From assembly GCF_947259345.1 (NCBI RefSeq), contig NZ_CAMYLS010000024.1, positions 1-64,000 of the forward strand: a stretch of DNA of 64,000 bases, read 5' to 3'. Below are positions 42,687-51,389 of the stretch, piece after piece. The position numbers were made by a program, and so were the translations under genes. Position 1 is the stretch's first letter. Each line of letters starts with the position of its first letter. Below the pieces are notes generated by a model that was not told where the DNA came from, searched no databases, and was given only the letters and a program-made list of their open reading frames with translations. The stretch is from an uncultured Maricaulis sp. (lineage in GTDB: Bacteria > Pseudomonadota > Alphaproteobacteria > Caulobacterales > Maricaulaceae).

Positions 42687-44963
42687 ATGCGTTATTTGCC
42701 GCTTGCCAGGCGGATGGGCGTGGGACTTGCCGGTCTCGCACTCGTCGCCTGCAGCCAGGAGACTGATATGACGTCCGACAATCCGGCCGCCACGACCACG
42801 ACCACCACCGTCGACACGCACGGCGCCCTGATCACCCGCGCCCAGGGCCTGGAAGCCCCGCGCGCCGAACAGCGTCCGGTGACGATCGAACAGGTCGGCT
42901 TCACCCGGGTCGACGAGTATCAGTGGATCAAGGACGAAAACTGGCAGCAAGTGATGCGCGAGCCGGAGGTTCTGGACAGCGATGTCCGTGAGCTCCTCGA
43001 CGCGGAAAACGCCTATCTCGACTCTGTCATGGCGCCGACCGAGGCGCTGCAGGAGCGAATCTTCCAGGAGATCCGCGGCCGCATCAAGGAAGATGACAGC
43101 TCCGTCCCCGAGCGCGATGGCGACTACGCCTATTTCACGCGCTATCGCGAAGGCGGCCAGTATCCGGTCTTCTCACGCCGCGCCGTCGATCCGGAAACCG
43201 GTGAAATGGTCGGCGAGGAGGAAATCCTCGTTGATGGTGACGCCGAGGCGGCTGATTTCGACTATCTCGACTTCTCCACCATGGAACACTCCCCGGACCA
43301 CCGCTATGTCGCCTTCGGCGTCGATGTGCGCGGTTCGGAATATTACGAGATCCGGGTCAAGGACGTCGCCACCGGCGCCATCGTCGCAACCCTGACCGAT
43401 GAAAGCTCGGGCGATTTCACCTGGGCCAATGACAGCGCCACCCTCTACTGGGTCTGGCGTGACGATAATGGCCGCTCCAAGCGCGTCTATCGCCAACCGG
43501 CCAGTGGCGGCGCTTCCGAGCTGATCTATGAAGAGCCCGATGACGGCTATTTTGTCTCGGTCGGCCTGAGCGACAATAATAATCACATCGTCATCAATGC
43601 CGGCGGCCACACCTCCAATGAGATCCGCCTGCTCGACGCCAATGACCCGGCCGCCGAGCCGGCCCTGATCGCGGCCCGCGAAGAGGATGTCGAATACTAT
43701 CTCACCGAGGCCTCGGACCGTTTCTATTTCCGGACCAATCTGGACGGCGCCGTCGACTTCAAGATCATGTCGGCCCCGCTCGACAATCCGGGCCGGGAAA
43801 ACTGGGAAGACTTCATCCCCCATCGTCCCGGCACGCTGATCAATGGCGTCATCGGCTTTGCCGACTGGCAGGTCCGCGTCGAACGCGAGAACGCCCTGCC
43901 CCGCATCGTCGTGCGCGACTACGCGACGGGCGAGGAATACAATATCGATTTCGACGAGGAGGCCTATTCGCTGGGCGCCTCGGCCGGTTACGAATTCGCA
44001 ACCGATGTGCTGCGCTTCTCCTATGAGAGCCCGTCCACGCCGGAAGAGACCTATGACTACAATCTGCGCAGCCGCGAACGCACGCTGCTGAAACGCCAGG
44101 AAGTGCCGTCCGGGCACAATCCGGAGGATTATGTCGTTCGCCGCATCATGGCCGAAGGTCATGACGGGGCGCAGATCCCGGTCACCATCCTGCATCACCG
44201 CGACACGCCGATCGATGGCAGCGCGCCGCTGATGCTTTATGGCTATGGCTCTTACGGCATCACCATCCCGGCCGCCTTCCGCGTCACCCCGCTCTCGCTG
44301 GTTGATCGCGGCATGGTCTATGCCACCGCCCATATCCGCGGCGGCATGGCCAATGGCTATCAGTGGTATCTGGACGGCAAGCTGGAAAACAAGATCAACA
44401 CGTTCCGTGATTTCGTCTCGTCCGGCGAAGCCCTGGCCGAGCTGGGCTATACCTCGCGCGGCCAGATCGTCGCCTATGGCGGGTCGGCCGGTGGCCTGCT
44501 CGTCGGAGCCGCGATCAATCTCCAGCCCGACCTGTTTGCCGGGGCCATTGCGGCCGTTCCCTTCGTCGACGTGATCAACACCATGTCGGACCCGGAATTG
44601 CCGCTGACCCCGCCGGAATGGCCGGAATGGGGCAATCCGATCGAGAGCGCGGAAGATTATCAGACGATGATCGAATACTCGCCCTATGACCAGATCCAGG
44701 AAATGGACTATCCCCACGTCCTGGCAACGGGTGGTCTCACCGATCCGCGGGTCACCTATTGGGAGCCGACCAAATTCGTCGCCCGCCTGCGTGATCGCCG
44801 GACTGATGACGGCCTGACCCTGCTGAAGATGAATATGGGGGCCGGCCATGGCGGCGCCTCCGGCCGCTTCGACAGCCTGCGCGAAACCGCTCTCAACTGG
44901 GCCTTCGCCCTGATGACGGTCGGCCTCGCCGACGAAGAGGTCGAGGCCATCGCCGCGGAGTAG
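42687..44963 (+). CDS. Lipoprotein S9A oligopeptidase (oligopeptidase B type)
   Basis: The protein has 758 residues. The start MRYLPLARRMGVGLAGLALV ends in the lipobox LVAC with C22, so it should be a lipoprotein of the envelope. The beta-propeller spans about residues 100-480, and the alpha/beta-hydrolase domain follows. Catalytic S600 lies in AYGGSAGGLL; Asp is in GGLTDPRVTYWEP and His in AGHGGASGR. EYQWIKDENW at the start and ICGG-like RGGMANGYQWYLDGK are S9A hallmarks. It cleaves short peptides, probably after basic residues as PtrB does. It is last in a possible MFS-msrB-peptidase unit, with a terminator just behind. Confidence 0.92.
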   Translation: MRYLPLARRMGVGLAGLALVACSQETDMTSDNPAATTTTTTVDTHGALITRAQGLEAPRAEQRPVTIEQVGFTRVDEYQWIKDENWQQVMREPEVLDSDVRELLDAENAYLDSVMAPTEALQERIFQEIRGRIKEDDSSVPERDGDYAYFTRYREGGQYPVFSRRAVDPETGEMVGEEEILVDGDAEAADFDYLDFSTMEHSPDHRYVAFGVDVRGSEYYEIRVKDVATGAIVATLTDESSGDFTWANDSATLYWVWRDDNGRSKRVYRQPASGGASELIYEEPDDGYFVSVGLSDNNNHIVINAGGHTSNEIRLLDANDPAAEPALIAAREEDVEYYLTEASDRFYFRTNLDGAVDFKIMSAPLDNPGRENWEDFIPHRPGTLINGVIGFADWQVRVERENALPRIVVRDYATGEEYNIDFDEEAYSLGASAGYEFATDVLRFSYESPSTPEETYDYNLRSRERTLLKRQEVPSGHNPEDYVVRRIMAEGHDGAQIPVTILHHRDTPIDGSAPLMLYGYGSYGITIPAAFRVTPLSLVDRGMVYATAHIRGGMANGYQWYLDGKLENKINTFRDFVSSGEALAELGYTSRGQIVAYGGSAGGLLVGAAINLQPDLFAGAIAAVPFVDVINTMSDPELPLTPPEWPEWGNPIESAEDYQTMIEYSPYDQIQEMDYPHVLATGGLTDPRVTYWEPTKFVARLRDRRTDDGLTLLKMNMGAGHGGASGRFDSLRETALNWAFALMTVGLADEEVEAIAAE

Positions 44964-44984
44964 CGACATCTTCGAACGAACAGG

Positions 44985-45016
44985 AAAAGCCCGGGTCAAG
45001 GCCCGGGCTTTTTTTT
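44985..45016 (+). terminator. Rho-independent terminator after the S9A peptidase gene
   Basis: AAAAGCCCGGG, a short loop, then CCCGGGCTTTTTTTT, beginning 21 nt after the stop at 44963. It has a strong GC stem and an eight-T run. Confidence 0.92.
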
Positions 45017-45036
45017 CTGCGCACCAACCCAAACAT

Positions 45037-45154
45037 TTGTCATCCCCGCCGGATAGCCCGCGCAGGCGGGCTGCAGGGCGGGGACCTAACGGGTCAAACA
45101 TCTAGGTCCCTGACTTTCGCCCGGCCTTCGCCGGGCCTCCATCAGGGATGACAA
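45037..45154. repeat. R1 palindromic intergenic repeat, copy F
   Basis: The element is 118 bp, with ends TTGTCATCCCC and AGGGATGACAA, a first hairpin GCCCGCGCAGGCGGGC and a second hairpin GCCCGGCCTTCGCCGGGC. It lies in the convergent gap between the S9A peptidase and the distal TonB gene, behind the plus-strand terminator. Confidence 0.88.
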
Positions 45155-45199
45155 AGGCGAGTGTGGAGCGGCATATCAAAACCACCCCACACCCCACGC

Positions 45200-45817
45200 T
45201 TACCCGTCCAGACGATAGTCGAGCCGGGTCGTGGCGCCGCGGAAGAGGATGGGTTCGCCATCCTGGACCTGCGGGTTGTAACGCCAGCGGCTGACCGCGT
45301 TCATCGTGGCCTGTTCGAAGGCCCGGCTGTCACAGGTCATCGGGCGGATATTGGTCGTCGTGCCCTGCGGGGTGATGTCGAAGATCACCGTACAACTGCC
45401 GGAATTGCCGCGCGAGGCTTCCCGGGCCGGATAGACCGGCTCGATCCGCACGATCGGAATCGGTGACCGGTCCGGTGAAACCAGGCCACCCGTCGCCGAA
45501 ATCACGGAGGGCTCTACCGGCGGGAGCGCATAATTGTCGCCCATCCCGGACATGTCCGGGGCTGCCGAGCGCGGTGTATTCGGGACCGGCATGGGCGGCG
45601 GGATGTCGACCGGAACGAATTCCGGTTCCGGTGTTCGATCCGGGTCAGTCTCGACGACATCGAAACGGATCTCGATGGGTGGCATCTCAACCACCTCGTC
45701 CGGTGCCACGAATGGCACGTCGATCATCTGCCGCATCATCAGGAAAAGGCCGACGGTAATGGTCGCCGCGACCGGCAGGACCATCGGTGTACGCAAGTTC
45801 TGGATTATGGCTGTCAT
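45200..45817 (-). CDS. TonB family protein (second copy)
   Basis: The 205-residue protein has an N-terminal membrane anchor (MVLPVAATITVGLFLMMRQM), a proline-rich periplasmic spacer (residues about 55-110) and a TonB C-terminal domain (PIVRIEPVYPAREASRGNSG, then NAVSRWRYNPQVQDGEP). Two cysteines (GSCTVIF, MTCDSRAF) could form a disulfide. It is a paralogue of the TonB at 49390-50007, sharing YP-A, W-R-YNP and D-R-D segments. It is paired with the TPR protein upstream. Confidence 0.9.
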   Translation of the reverse strand: MTAIIQNLRTPMVLPVAATITVGLFLMMRQMIDVPFVAPDEVVEMPPIEIRFDVVETDPDRTPEPEFVPVDIPPPMPVPNTPRSAAPDMSGMGDNYALPPVEPSVISATGGLVSPDRSPIPIVRIEPVYPAREASRGNSGSCTVIFDITPQGTTTNIRPMTCDSRAFEQATMNAVSRWRYNPQVQDGEPILFRGATTRLDYRLDG

Positions 45818-46038
45818 TGAACAAGCCTCCCCACGGGCGAGTTCTGCATGGCCTCACAGAGGAATGCCCCACAATCCGGCCAGGGGCCCGGCACCGGTCA
45901 CCGGCGCCGGGTTGGCCGGTGCGACCCGCCCCACAACACGAGGTCAGGCCGCACAATCAGCCTCGCCACCGGGCGCGGCAAAAGCGGGGCGCAATCGCGG
46001 TCAATTGGGGCGATTGCGGGGAGTTGTCCGGGCGCCCC

Positions 46039-47514
46039 TCAGGTCCGCTCCGGGTCCGGCAGACGGTTGCCATAGACGTCGAACCATTGCGCGCACTCGG
46101 CGGGCTGCTCGATGAGACGCTGCCCCGTGCTGTCAAACTCGTCCTCGGAGCGCACGACGGTTTGGCGGGCTCTGGCAATTGCCAGCTCGCAGGTCTCGAT
46201 CCCGGTCAGGCGTTCCAGCTCCTCGGCAGCGCTCAGAATTCGGCGCTTCGAGCTGATGAATTCCAGCCAGCCCTGGGCGCCGGCGCGGGAATACTCCCAG
46301 TCCAGAGCCCGCAGGAAGGCCCGCTCGGCGCCATTGAGTTGATCGAGCTCCATCCGGGCATTGCCGATATAGGTCCAGATATCGCCCGGCCGCGACAAGC
46401 CGCCCCGATTGAGGGCCTGGACGAAAACCGCGTCAGCCTCCTGAAAACTCCCGGCCTGATAGAGCGCCTCACCATAGGCCTCATAGTCCGGGCCGGCGCC
46501 CGATGTGGTGGCGACCCGTTCCAGTACGGGCAAGGCCCGCTCCCATTCGCGGGCATGACGCCAGAGATTGGCCAGCAATTGCAGATTCTCGGTCTCGGCA
46601 TCGACCCGCCCGGCATTGAGCTCACGCTCAAGCATGACGGCCCCGCCATACGGGTAGTCGTAATAGGAGTAGTATTGGGCCAGACGCACCAATTCCTGGC
46701 TCGAATTGAGCATGCCGTTCAGATACATGATCCGGTTGACCTCAAAGGCGTCGGTCTCGCGTCCGACCTGCGCCAGCAAGGCGGCATAACTGGTCCAGTT
46801 GGCCTTCACGGTCGGCCAGCGGGTCACCATCTGCTCCATCAGGCCGAGCTGTTCGGGCGTGCGCTCGAGCTGCTGGTAGTAGTAGAGCAGAAGGGAGAAA
46901 TGCTCGCGCGTCGCGCCACCGTCTGCCTCGGCCATCGTGAAGGCCGTGCGGGCATAGGGCAGGCCGCCGCTGTGATCGTCGAGACGGCCATGGGCCTGGG
47001 CCAGGCGCATCGCCAGGTCCACGCTCAGCGGGACACCACGATCGATCGCCGCCTCGATGAGATTGATGCCGCCACGATAGTCCTCGGCCGCCATCAGCAA
47101 TTGTCCGGTATTGATCCGCAAAGCATTGGCATCCTCCTCCGGCAGTACCGCCAGCTCGATCACCGCCCGCCAGTCGCGGATCGCCGCATCAAGACGATCC
47201 AGCTCGTAGAGGGCGCGTCCGCGCTGACGCAGGAGGATGGCCCGCTCATAGGGCGACAGCGCGCGCTCATTGATCAGGCGTGTATAACCGGCCTCGACCT
47301 CGGACCAGGCGCCGCCCGCTTCCAGCTCCAGCAATTCCAGCAAACGCTCTCCGATCGCCGGTGAAATCGTGCCTTCGGATCGATCTGGGGCTTGCGCGGC
47401 CCGGGCTGGCGGAGCGGTCGCCAGCCCGGCGGCAAGGGCCAGGCTGAATGCCAGGGCAGCAAGGGCTACGAGGCGGCGACCGGCGGTACCCACCGGATGG
47501 ATGATCCTGTCCAT
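46039..47514 (-). CDS. Exported TPR protein (second copy)
   Basis: The 491-residue protein has a signal peptide (LVALAALAFSLALAAGLATA). The rest is a series of helical TPR-like repeats, for example LLRQRGRALYELDRLDAAIR, LRINTGQLLMAAEDYRGGIN and YTSYAALLAQ-like stretches. It parallels the TPR protein at 47729-49249 along its length (for instance DRP-type LNRGGLSRPGDIWTYIGNAR versus LNRGGLDRPGDAWTLLGNVR), so the two are duplicates. A 221-bp gap (45818-46038) to the TonB gene holds a GC-rich hairpin but no gene. It is probably a periplasmic adaptor of the TonB system. Confidence 0.85.
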   Translation of the reverse strand: MDRIIHPVGTAGRRLVALAALAFSLALAAGLATAPPARAAQAPDRSEGTISPAIGERLLELLELEAGGAWSEVEAGYTRLINERALSPYERAILLRQRGRALYELDRLDAAIRDWRAVIELAVLPEEDANALRINTGQLLMAAEDYRGGINLIEAAIDRGVPLSVDLAMRLAQAHGRLDDHSGGLPYARTAFTMAEADGGATREHFSLLLYYYQQLERTPEQLGLMEQMVTRWPTVKANWTSYAALLAQVGRETDAFEVNRIMYLNGMLNSSQELVRLAQYYSYYDYPYGGAVMLERELNAGRVDAETENLQLLANLWRHAREWERALPVLERVATTSGAGPDYEAYGEALYQAGSFQEADAVFVQALNRGGLSRPGDIWTYIGNARMELDQLNGAERAFLRALDWEYSRAGAQGWLEFISSKRRILSAAEELERLTGIETCELAIARARQTVVRSEDEFDSTGQRLIEQPAECAQWFDVYGNRLPDPERT

Positions 47515-47667
47515 GATAGTCTCCCCAAATCATGACGCGAACTCCCCAGCCCGGCATTACCGTCATGTAATGAAAGCATCGGCGGCCAAGACGGCGGGAA
47601 TGTGGCGATTTGAGGTTGTCTTTGGGGCGAATCCGACCCCTACGAGCACAGAAATCCTGCCCAGCAA

Positions 47668-47701
47668 CGAAAAACGCCCCGGCTGAACCAGCCGGGGCGT
47701 T
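47668..47701 (-). terminator. Rho-independent terminator of the Exb-TonB operon
   Basis: A perfect 12-bp stem, AACGCCCCGGCT with AGCCGGGGCGTT, is followed on the minus strand by TTTTTCGTTGC. It lies 28 nt after the stop of the first TPR gene and separates the main Exb-TonB operon from the second TPR-TonB pair. Confidence 0.9.
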
Positions 47702-47728
47702 AATCTGTGTCACAGTCGAAGTCGGCGA

Positions 47729-49249
47729 TCAGCCGGCGTCGGCGCCGTTCTCCGCGGCCTCGGCCTCGGCAACTGCACTGCGCTCTTCACCATACTGGTT
47801 GTAGAGATCAGAGCAGCGATCCGGAACCTCGATCACGATCCGGCCGGTGTCATCGATATCACCCAGCAGTGTGCCGGTTTCGACCAGGTCACCGACCAGG
47901 AAACGGCACTCGTCCTGACGGACGCGCTCACGGATCTGGACCCGCTCGCGAGCCGCCCGCTGACGGTTGGTGAGGAAGGTCACCCAGCCATTGGCCGTCT
48001 GGCGCGAATAGGGATAGCGCGCGCCTTCGCGGAAGGCGGCGATCGCCGATTCTTCGCGGCCCAGCTCGGCCCGGACATTGCCCAGCAACGTCCACGCATC
48101 ACCCGGGCGGTCGAGGCCGCCACGGTTCAGCGCTTCTGTGAAGGCCGCCTCGGCTTCATCAAGTTCACGGCGCTGGAACAGGGCTTCCGCCAGTTTCAGA
48201 TAGTCATCGCCATCACCCGACAATTGCGCCAGCTGACGCAGGACTGGCGTGGCCCGTTCCCACTCGCGCGACTGGCGCCACATATTGGCCAGAAGGTTGA
48301 GATTGTTCCGGGTCCGCTCGACGGTACCGGCGTTGAGCTCTCGCTCCAGAACGACAGCGCCGCGATAGGGGTATTCATAGAAGGAATAATACTGGGCCAG
48401 CGCCACCACTTCACGGCTCTCGGTGAGCATGCCGTTGATGTACATGATCTTGTTGGCTTCAAACGCATCCTGCTCGCGGCCGGTCTGGGCCAGGAGGGAC
48501 GCGTAGGAGCGCCAGTTATTCTTCTCGGTCGGCCAGCGCTGAACCATCTCTTCGATGATACGGAACTGATCCGGAACCCGCTCCAGCTGCTGATAGAAGA
48601 AGAGCATGAGCGAGTAGTCACCGCGCACGCGTTCACCCGCCGGTTGGGCGTTCCAGAACCGCTCGGCCCAGACGACACCGTCACGATAGCGCTCGGCCTG
48701 GGCATAGGCCTGGGCGAGCATCCGCATGACGCGCGGGTTGAGCGCATCGACGCCCAGCTGGGCGACCGCGGCTTCCAACGACTGGATGCCCTGGGCATAT
48801 TGACCTTCAGCGATATAAAGCTGGCCAATATTGATCCGCAGATCGGAAATTTCCTGGGGCAGCATCGCGCCGGTATTGATCGCGGCTTCCCAGTCCTGGA
48901 TGGCGCGGGACACCTGATCCTGCTCGTAATAGGCCCGACCCCGCATCTGCAGCGAGATCATGCGCTCATAGGGGTTGATACTGTCATTACCGAGCGCGCG
49001 GTTCAGCGCCGTGATGGATTCCGCGAACTGGTCATTGGCCTGGAATTCCTGGGCTTCCAGCACGATCTGACCGATAGCCGCCGAGAAAACCCGCTCAGCC
49101 TGGTTCTGCTCGGAGTCTTCCTGGTTGTTGTTCCGCCGGCGCTGCGCATCGGCGTCGGACAGCGTTACCCCGACCATGGAGACGGCGAGGGCAAGGGTCG
49201 CGACAGAGCGCAACAGGCCCGAGGTATCGAAACCGTTGAAACGGATCAT
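47729..49249 (-). CDS. Exported TPR protein of the Exb-TonB operon
   Basis: The ATG at 49249 follows AAGGAG and gives 506 residues. A signal peptide (SVATLALAVSMVGVTLSDAD) is followed by a basic, Asn/Gln-rich spacer and then TPR-like helical repeats (LQMRGRAYYEQDQVSRAIQD; DLRINIGQLYIAEGQYAQGI; SYASLLAQTGREQDAFEANK). The C-terminus ends with an acidic Ala/Glu tail. A TPR protein after TonB is seen in TtpC-type TonB systems of marine gammaproteobacteria. The protein probably lies in the periplasm. Its paralogue is at 46039-47514. Confidence 0.87.
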   Translation of the reverse strand: MIRFNGFDTSGLLRSVATLALAVSMVGVTLSDADAQRRRNNNQEDSEQNQAERVFSAAIGQIVLEAQEFQANDQFAESITALNRALGNDSINPYERMISLQMRGRAYYEQDQVSRAIQDWEAAINTGAMLPQEISDLRINIGQLYIAEGQYAQGIQSLEAAVAQLGVDALNPRVMRMLAQAYAQAERYRDGVVWAERFWNAQPAGERVRGDYSLMLFFYQQLERVPDQFRIIEEMVQRWPTEKNNWRSYASLLAQTGREQDAFEANKIMYINGMLTESREVVALAQYYSFYEYPYRGAVVLERELNAGTVERTRNNLNLLANMWRQSREWERATPVLRQLAQLSGDGDDYLKLAEALFQRRELDEAEAAFTEALNRGGLDRPGDAWTLLGNVRAELGREESAIAAFREGARYPYSRQTANGWVTFLTNRQRAARERVQIRERVRQDECRFLVGDLVETGTLLGDIDDTGRIVIEVPDRCSDLYNQYGEERSAVAEAEAAENGADAG

Positions 49250-49389
49250 CGATGGCTCCTTCATACCGACCCCACTCCCCGGGCCGGCTTTCCAAAAACT
49301 ATCGGGATGCGAACCGGGCTGGTCCTTGAGTCATCCCGGACAGCTAGTGTCGGCGCGGCCGGCCAAGGAGGCCCGCCGCGCCATTGCCA

Positions 49390-50007
49390 CTAGTCAGCCA
49401 AACGGAAGTCAAAGCGGGTCTCAACGCCACGGCGGGCGACGGGAACACCATCTTCGACCTTCGGGTTATAGCGCCAACGCTCGACAGCCCGGATCGATGC
49501 GCGCTCGAAGAAGGAGCTGTCGCAACGATAGATGTCGATATTGGTCGGCGTGCCATCAGGTGTCACGTCAAAGCGAACCCAGCAGCTACCCTCGATCCCG
49601 CGCTCAGCCGCGCGAAGCGGATATTGCGGCTCGATCCGGACCAGCGGCTGCGCGTCACGGTCAGAGACCGAGAAGCTGATGCTGTCCGAATTGAGCTGCG
49701 GCGCCTCGAAGTCCGGGATATTGCCCATGACTGTGGCAAGGCCCTCGGACGGCTGCTCCGCACGTTGCCGCTCGATCTGAGGCGGCGGGGGCGGAGGATC
49801 GACCTGCTGAACGTCATCGATCGTGGTGTCGCGGCGACGGGCTTCCACCTCGGCCACTTCATCATTGATCGTGAACTGACGATCTTCGACATCGTCTTCC
49901 TGCACCACCTGATCAACCGAGATCAGGCGTTGCATGAGCACAAACAGGAAGACCGTGATGATCGCCGCAACCGGGACACCGATAACGAGACGAATGAAAT
50001 TACCCAT
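49390..50007 (-). CDS. tonB: TonB family energy transducer
   Basis: The 205-residue protein has an N-terminal helix (VIGVPVAAIITVFLFVLMQR), a charged spacer and a proline run (DPPPPPPQIE near residue 72), then a TonB C-terminal domain with PLVRIEPQYPLRAAERGIEG, DIYRCDSSF and AVERWRYNPKVEDG. It carries the pmf-derived force from ExbB/ExbD to outer-membrane receptors. It comes 15 nt after ExbD-2 in the coupled operon. Confidence 0.93.
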   Translation of the reverse strand: MGNFIRLVIGVPVAAIITVFLFVLMQRLISVDQVVQEDDVEDRQFTINDEVAEVEARRRDTTIDDVQQVDPPPPPPQIERQRAEQPSEGLATVMGNIPDFEAPQLNSDSISFSVSDRDAQPLVRIEPQYPLRAAERGIEGSCWVRFDVTPDGTPTNIDIYRCDSSFFERASIRAVERWRYNPKVEDGVPVARRGVETRFDFRLAD

Positions 50008-50021
50008 TTTCTTTCCTCTCG

Positions 50022-50423
50022 CTACTGCAATGTCGAAATCTTCACTTCGACGTCCATCTCCGACAGGAGCTCCTGGACATCGAGGATCAGACCGATATTG
50101 GCACCTTCATCACCCTGGATCATGGCACGACCCTTGGGATTCTCTTGCAGCAACTGCTCGATCACCCCGCGGAGTTCGTTCATCTCATAGACCCGACGAT
50201 TGACCCAGACCTCGTTCTCGGCCGTCACGGCCACGAGCATGGACGGGTTCTCGTCATCTTCTGTCACGGCGTCAGGGCGGACAGTGTCCACACCCGGCTC
50301 CTTGATGAAGACGGAGGTCACGATGAAGAAGATCAGGAGGATGAAAACGACGTCCAGCATGGGCGTCATGTTCAGCTCGACTTCTTCCTCATCGGTATTC
50401 ACGCGGCTTGCACGTCTAGCCAT
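50022..50423 (-). CDS. exbD: ExbD/TolR family protein (second)
   Basis: The 133-residue protein has a single membrane helix (LNMTPMLDVVFILLIFFIVT) with the functional Asp (D24) that carries protons. The periplasmic domain ends with GANIGLILDVQELLSEMDVE. The N-terminal acidic run DEEEVEL is unusual. It forms with ExbB the motor that energises TonB. The gene is adjacent to a second ExbD, 12 nt away. Confidence 0.93.
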   Translation of the reverse strand: MARRASRVNTDEEEVELNMTPMLDVVFILLIFFIVTSVFIKEPGVDTVRPDAVTEDDENPSMLVAVTAENEVWVNRRVYEMNELRGVIEQLLQENPKGRAMIQGDEGANIGLILDVQELLSEMDVEVKISTLQ

Positions 50424-50434
50424 GTATACCTCCC

Positions 50435-50842
50435 CTATCCGTCGGTCTGACGCTGGATTGAAACCGGCACGCCATTGGCGCCCATTTCATCCCAGATCTG
50501 AACGATGATGCCGTGCTCGGCTTCGTCGTAGACCTCGAGAAGGACCGCAGAGTTCGGCTCTTCCGCCCGGAAGCGGTTGACGGCCGAAAGCACGCGGTCG
50601 ACATCGGTCCGCACCTGGTTGACGAAGATCTCATTGTCTCCATCAACCTGGATGACGATCGGCGGCGCCGCATCCGGCGGCGGCGGCGTGTCATTGTCGG
50701 GTGGCGGACGCATGTCGATGCCTTCTTCCGACAGGAAGGTGGCGGTGACGATGAAGAAGATGAGCAGGATGAACACGATGTCGAGCATCGGCGTCATGTT
50801 CACTTCGGCCTGATCATCCTTGTGTTGCTGGCGACGTCTCAT
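50435..50842 (-). CDS. exbD: ExbD/TolR family protein (first)
   Basis: The 135-residue protein has a single helix with VNMTPMLDIVFILLIFFIVT (D21 conserved). The periplasmic part has a PPPDNDTPPPPDAAPP proline stretch, then a domain ending AEHGIIVQIWDEMGANGVPV. Its ATG overlaps the ExbB stop (ATGA). Two ExbDs with different periplasmic domains may form a hetero-complex. Confidence 0.93.
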   Translation of the reverse strand: MRRRQQHKDDQAEVNMTPMLDIVFILLIFFIVTATFLSEEGIDMRPPPDNDTPPPPDAAPPIVIQVDGDNEIFVNQVRTDVDRVLSAVNRFRAEEPNSAVLLEVYDEAEHGIIVQIWDEMGANGVPVSIQRQTDG

Positions 50843-51375
50843 GACACGGCTCCTTCACCGATCTCGAGCTCGTCGGCCAGCTTCGACACGCGACGCTTGG
50901 CGAGGAGTTCGATCTGGGTGGCGAAGATGAGCCCCGAAAGGGACGCAACCATGCCAGCCATGGTGGGAATCGTGGCGCGCGATACACCGGCCGACATGGC
51001 CTGGGCATCGGACGAGCCGGAGATTGCCATGACGTCGAAAACCGAGACCATGCCGGTCACTGTTCCCAACAGTCCGAAGAGCGGCGCGACAGCGACGAGG
51101 GTTTTCACCAGCTCGACATTCTGATCGCAACGCGATTTGACCTCCGAGATGAGTTGGTCGCGGATGGCGTGGGCATACCAGCTATTCCGGTCTGCCCGCG
51201 CATTCCACTCCCTCTTCGCCGACTTCGCCATGGCGTCATGCGCCATGTAGAAGTAGGCGAAGCGCTCGAGGATAAAGGCCCACATCACAAATGTTGTTGC
51301 CATGATGACAACCAGGACGGGGCCCCCGCGCTCGAGGAACTCCTGAAGGCCGGTTTGTACGGCCTGGAAATCCAT
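50839..51375 (-). CDS. exbB: ExbB/TolQ/MotA family proton channel protein
   Basis: The 178-residue protein has three helices. Helix 1 is VLVVIMATTFVMWAFILERF. The pair VAVAPLFGLLGTVTGMVSVF and ATIPTMAGMVASLSGLIFAT is the MotA/TolQ/ExbB signature. It lacks the long N-terminus of the neighbour at 51390-52778. It follows that gene by 14 nt and overlaps ExbD-1. Confidence 0.93.
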   Translation of the reverse strand: MDFQAVQTGLQEFLERGGPVLVVIMATTFVMWAFILERFAYFYMAHDAMAKSAKREWNARADRNSWYAHAIRDQLISEVKSRCDQNVELVKTLVAVAPLFGLLGTVTGMVSVFDVMAISGSSDAQAMSAGVSRATIPTMAGMVASLSGLIFATQIELLAKRRVSKLADELEIGEGAVS

Positions 51376-51389
51376 AACGCTTCCTCCGG

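Noticed and set aside
43173-45101. 642-residue minus-strand frame
   Set aside because: Antisense to the S9A peptidase gene, which has complete motifs.
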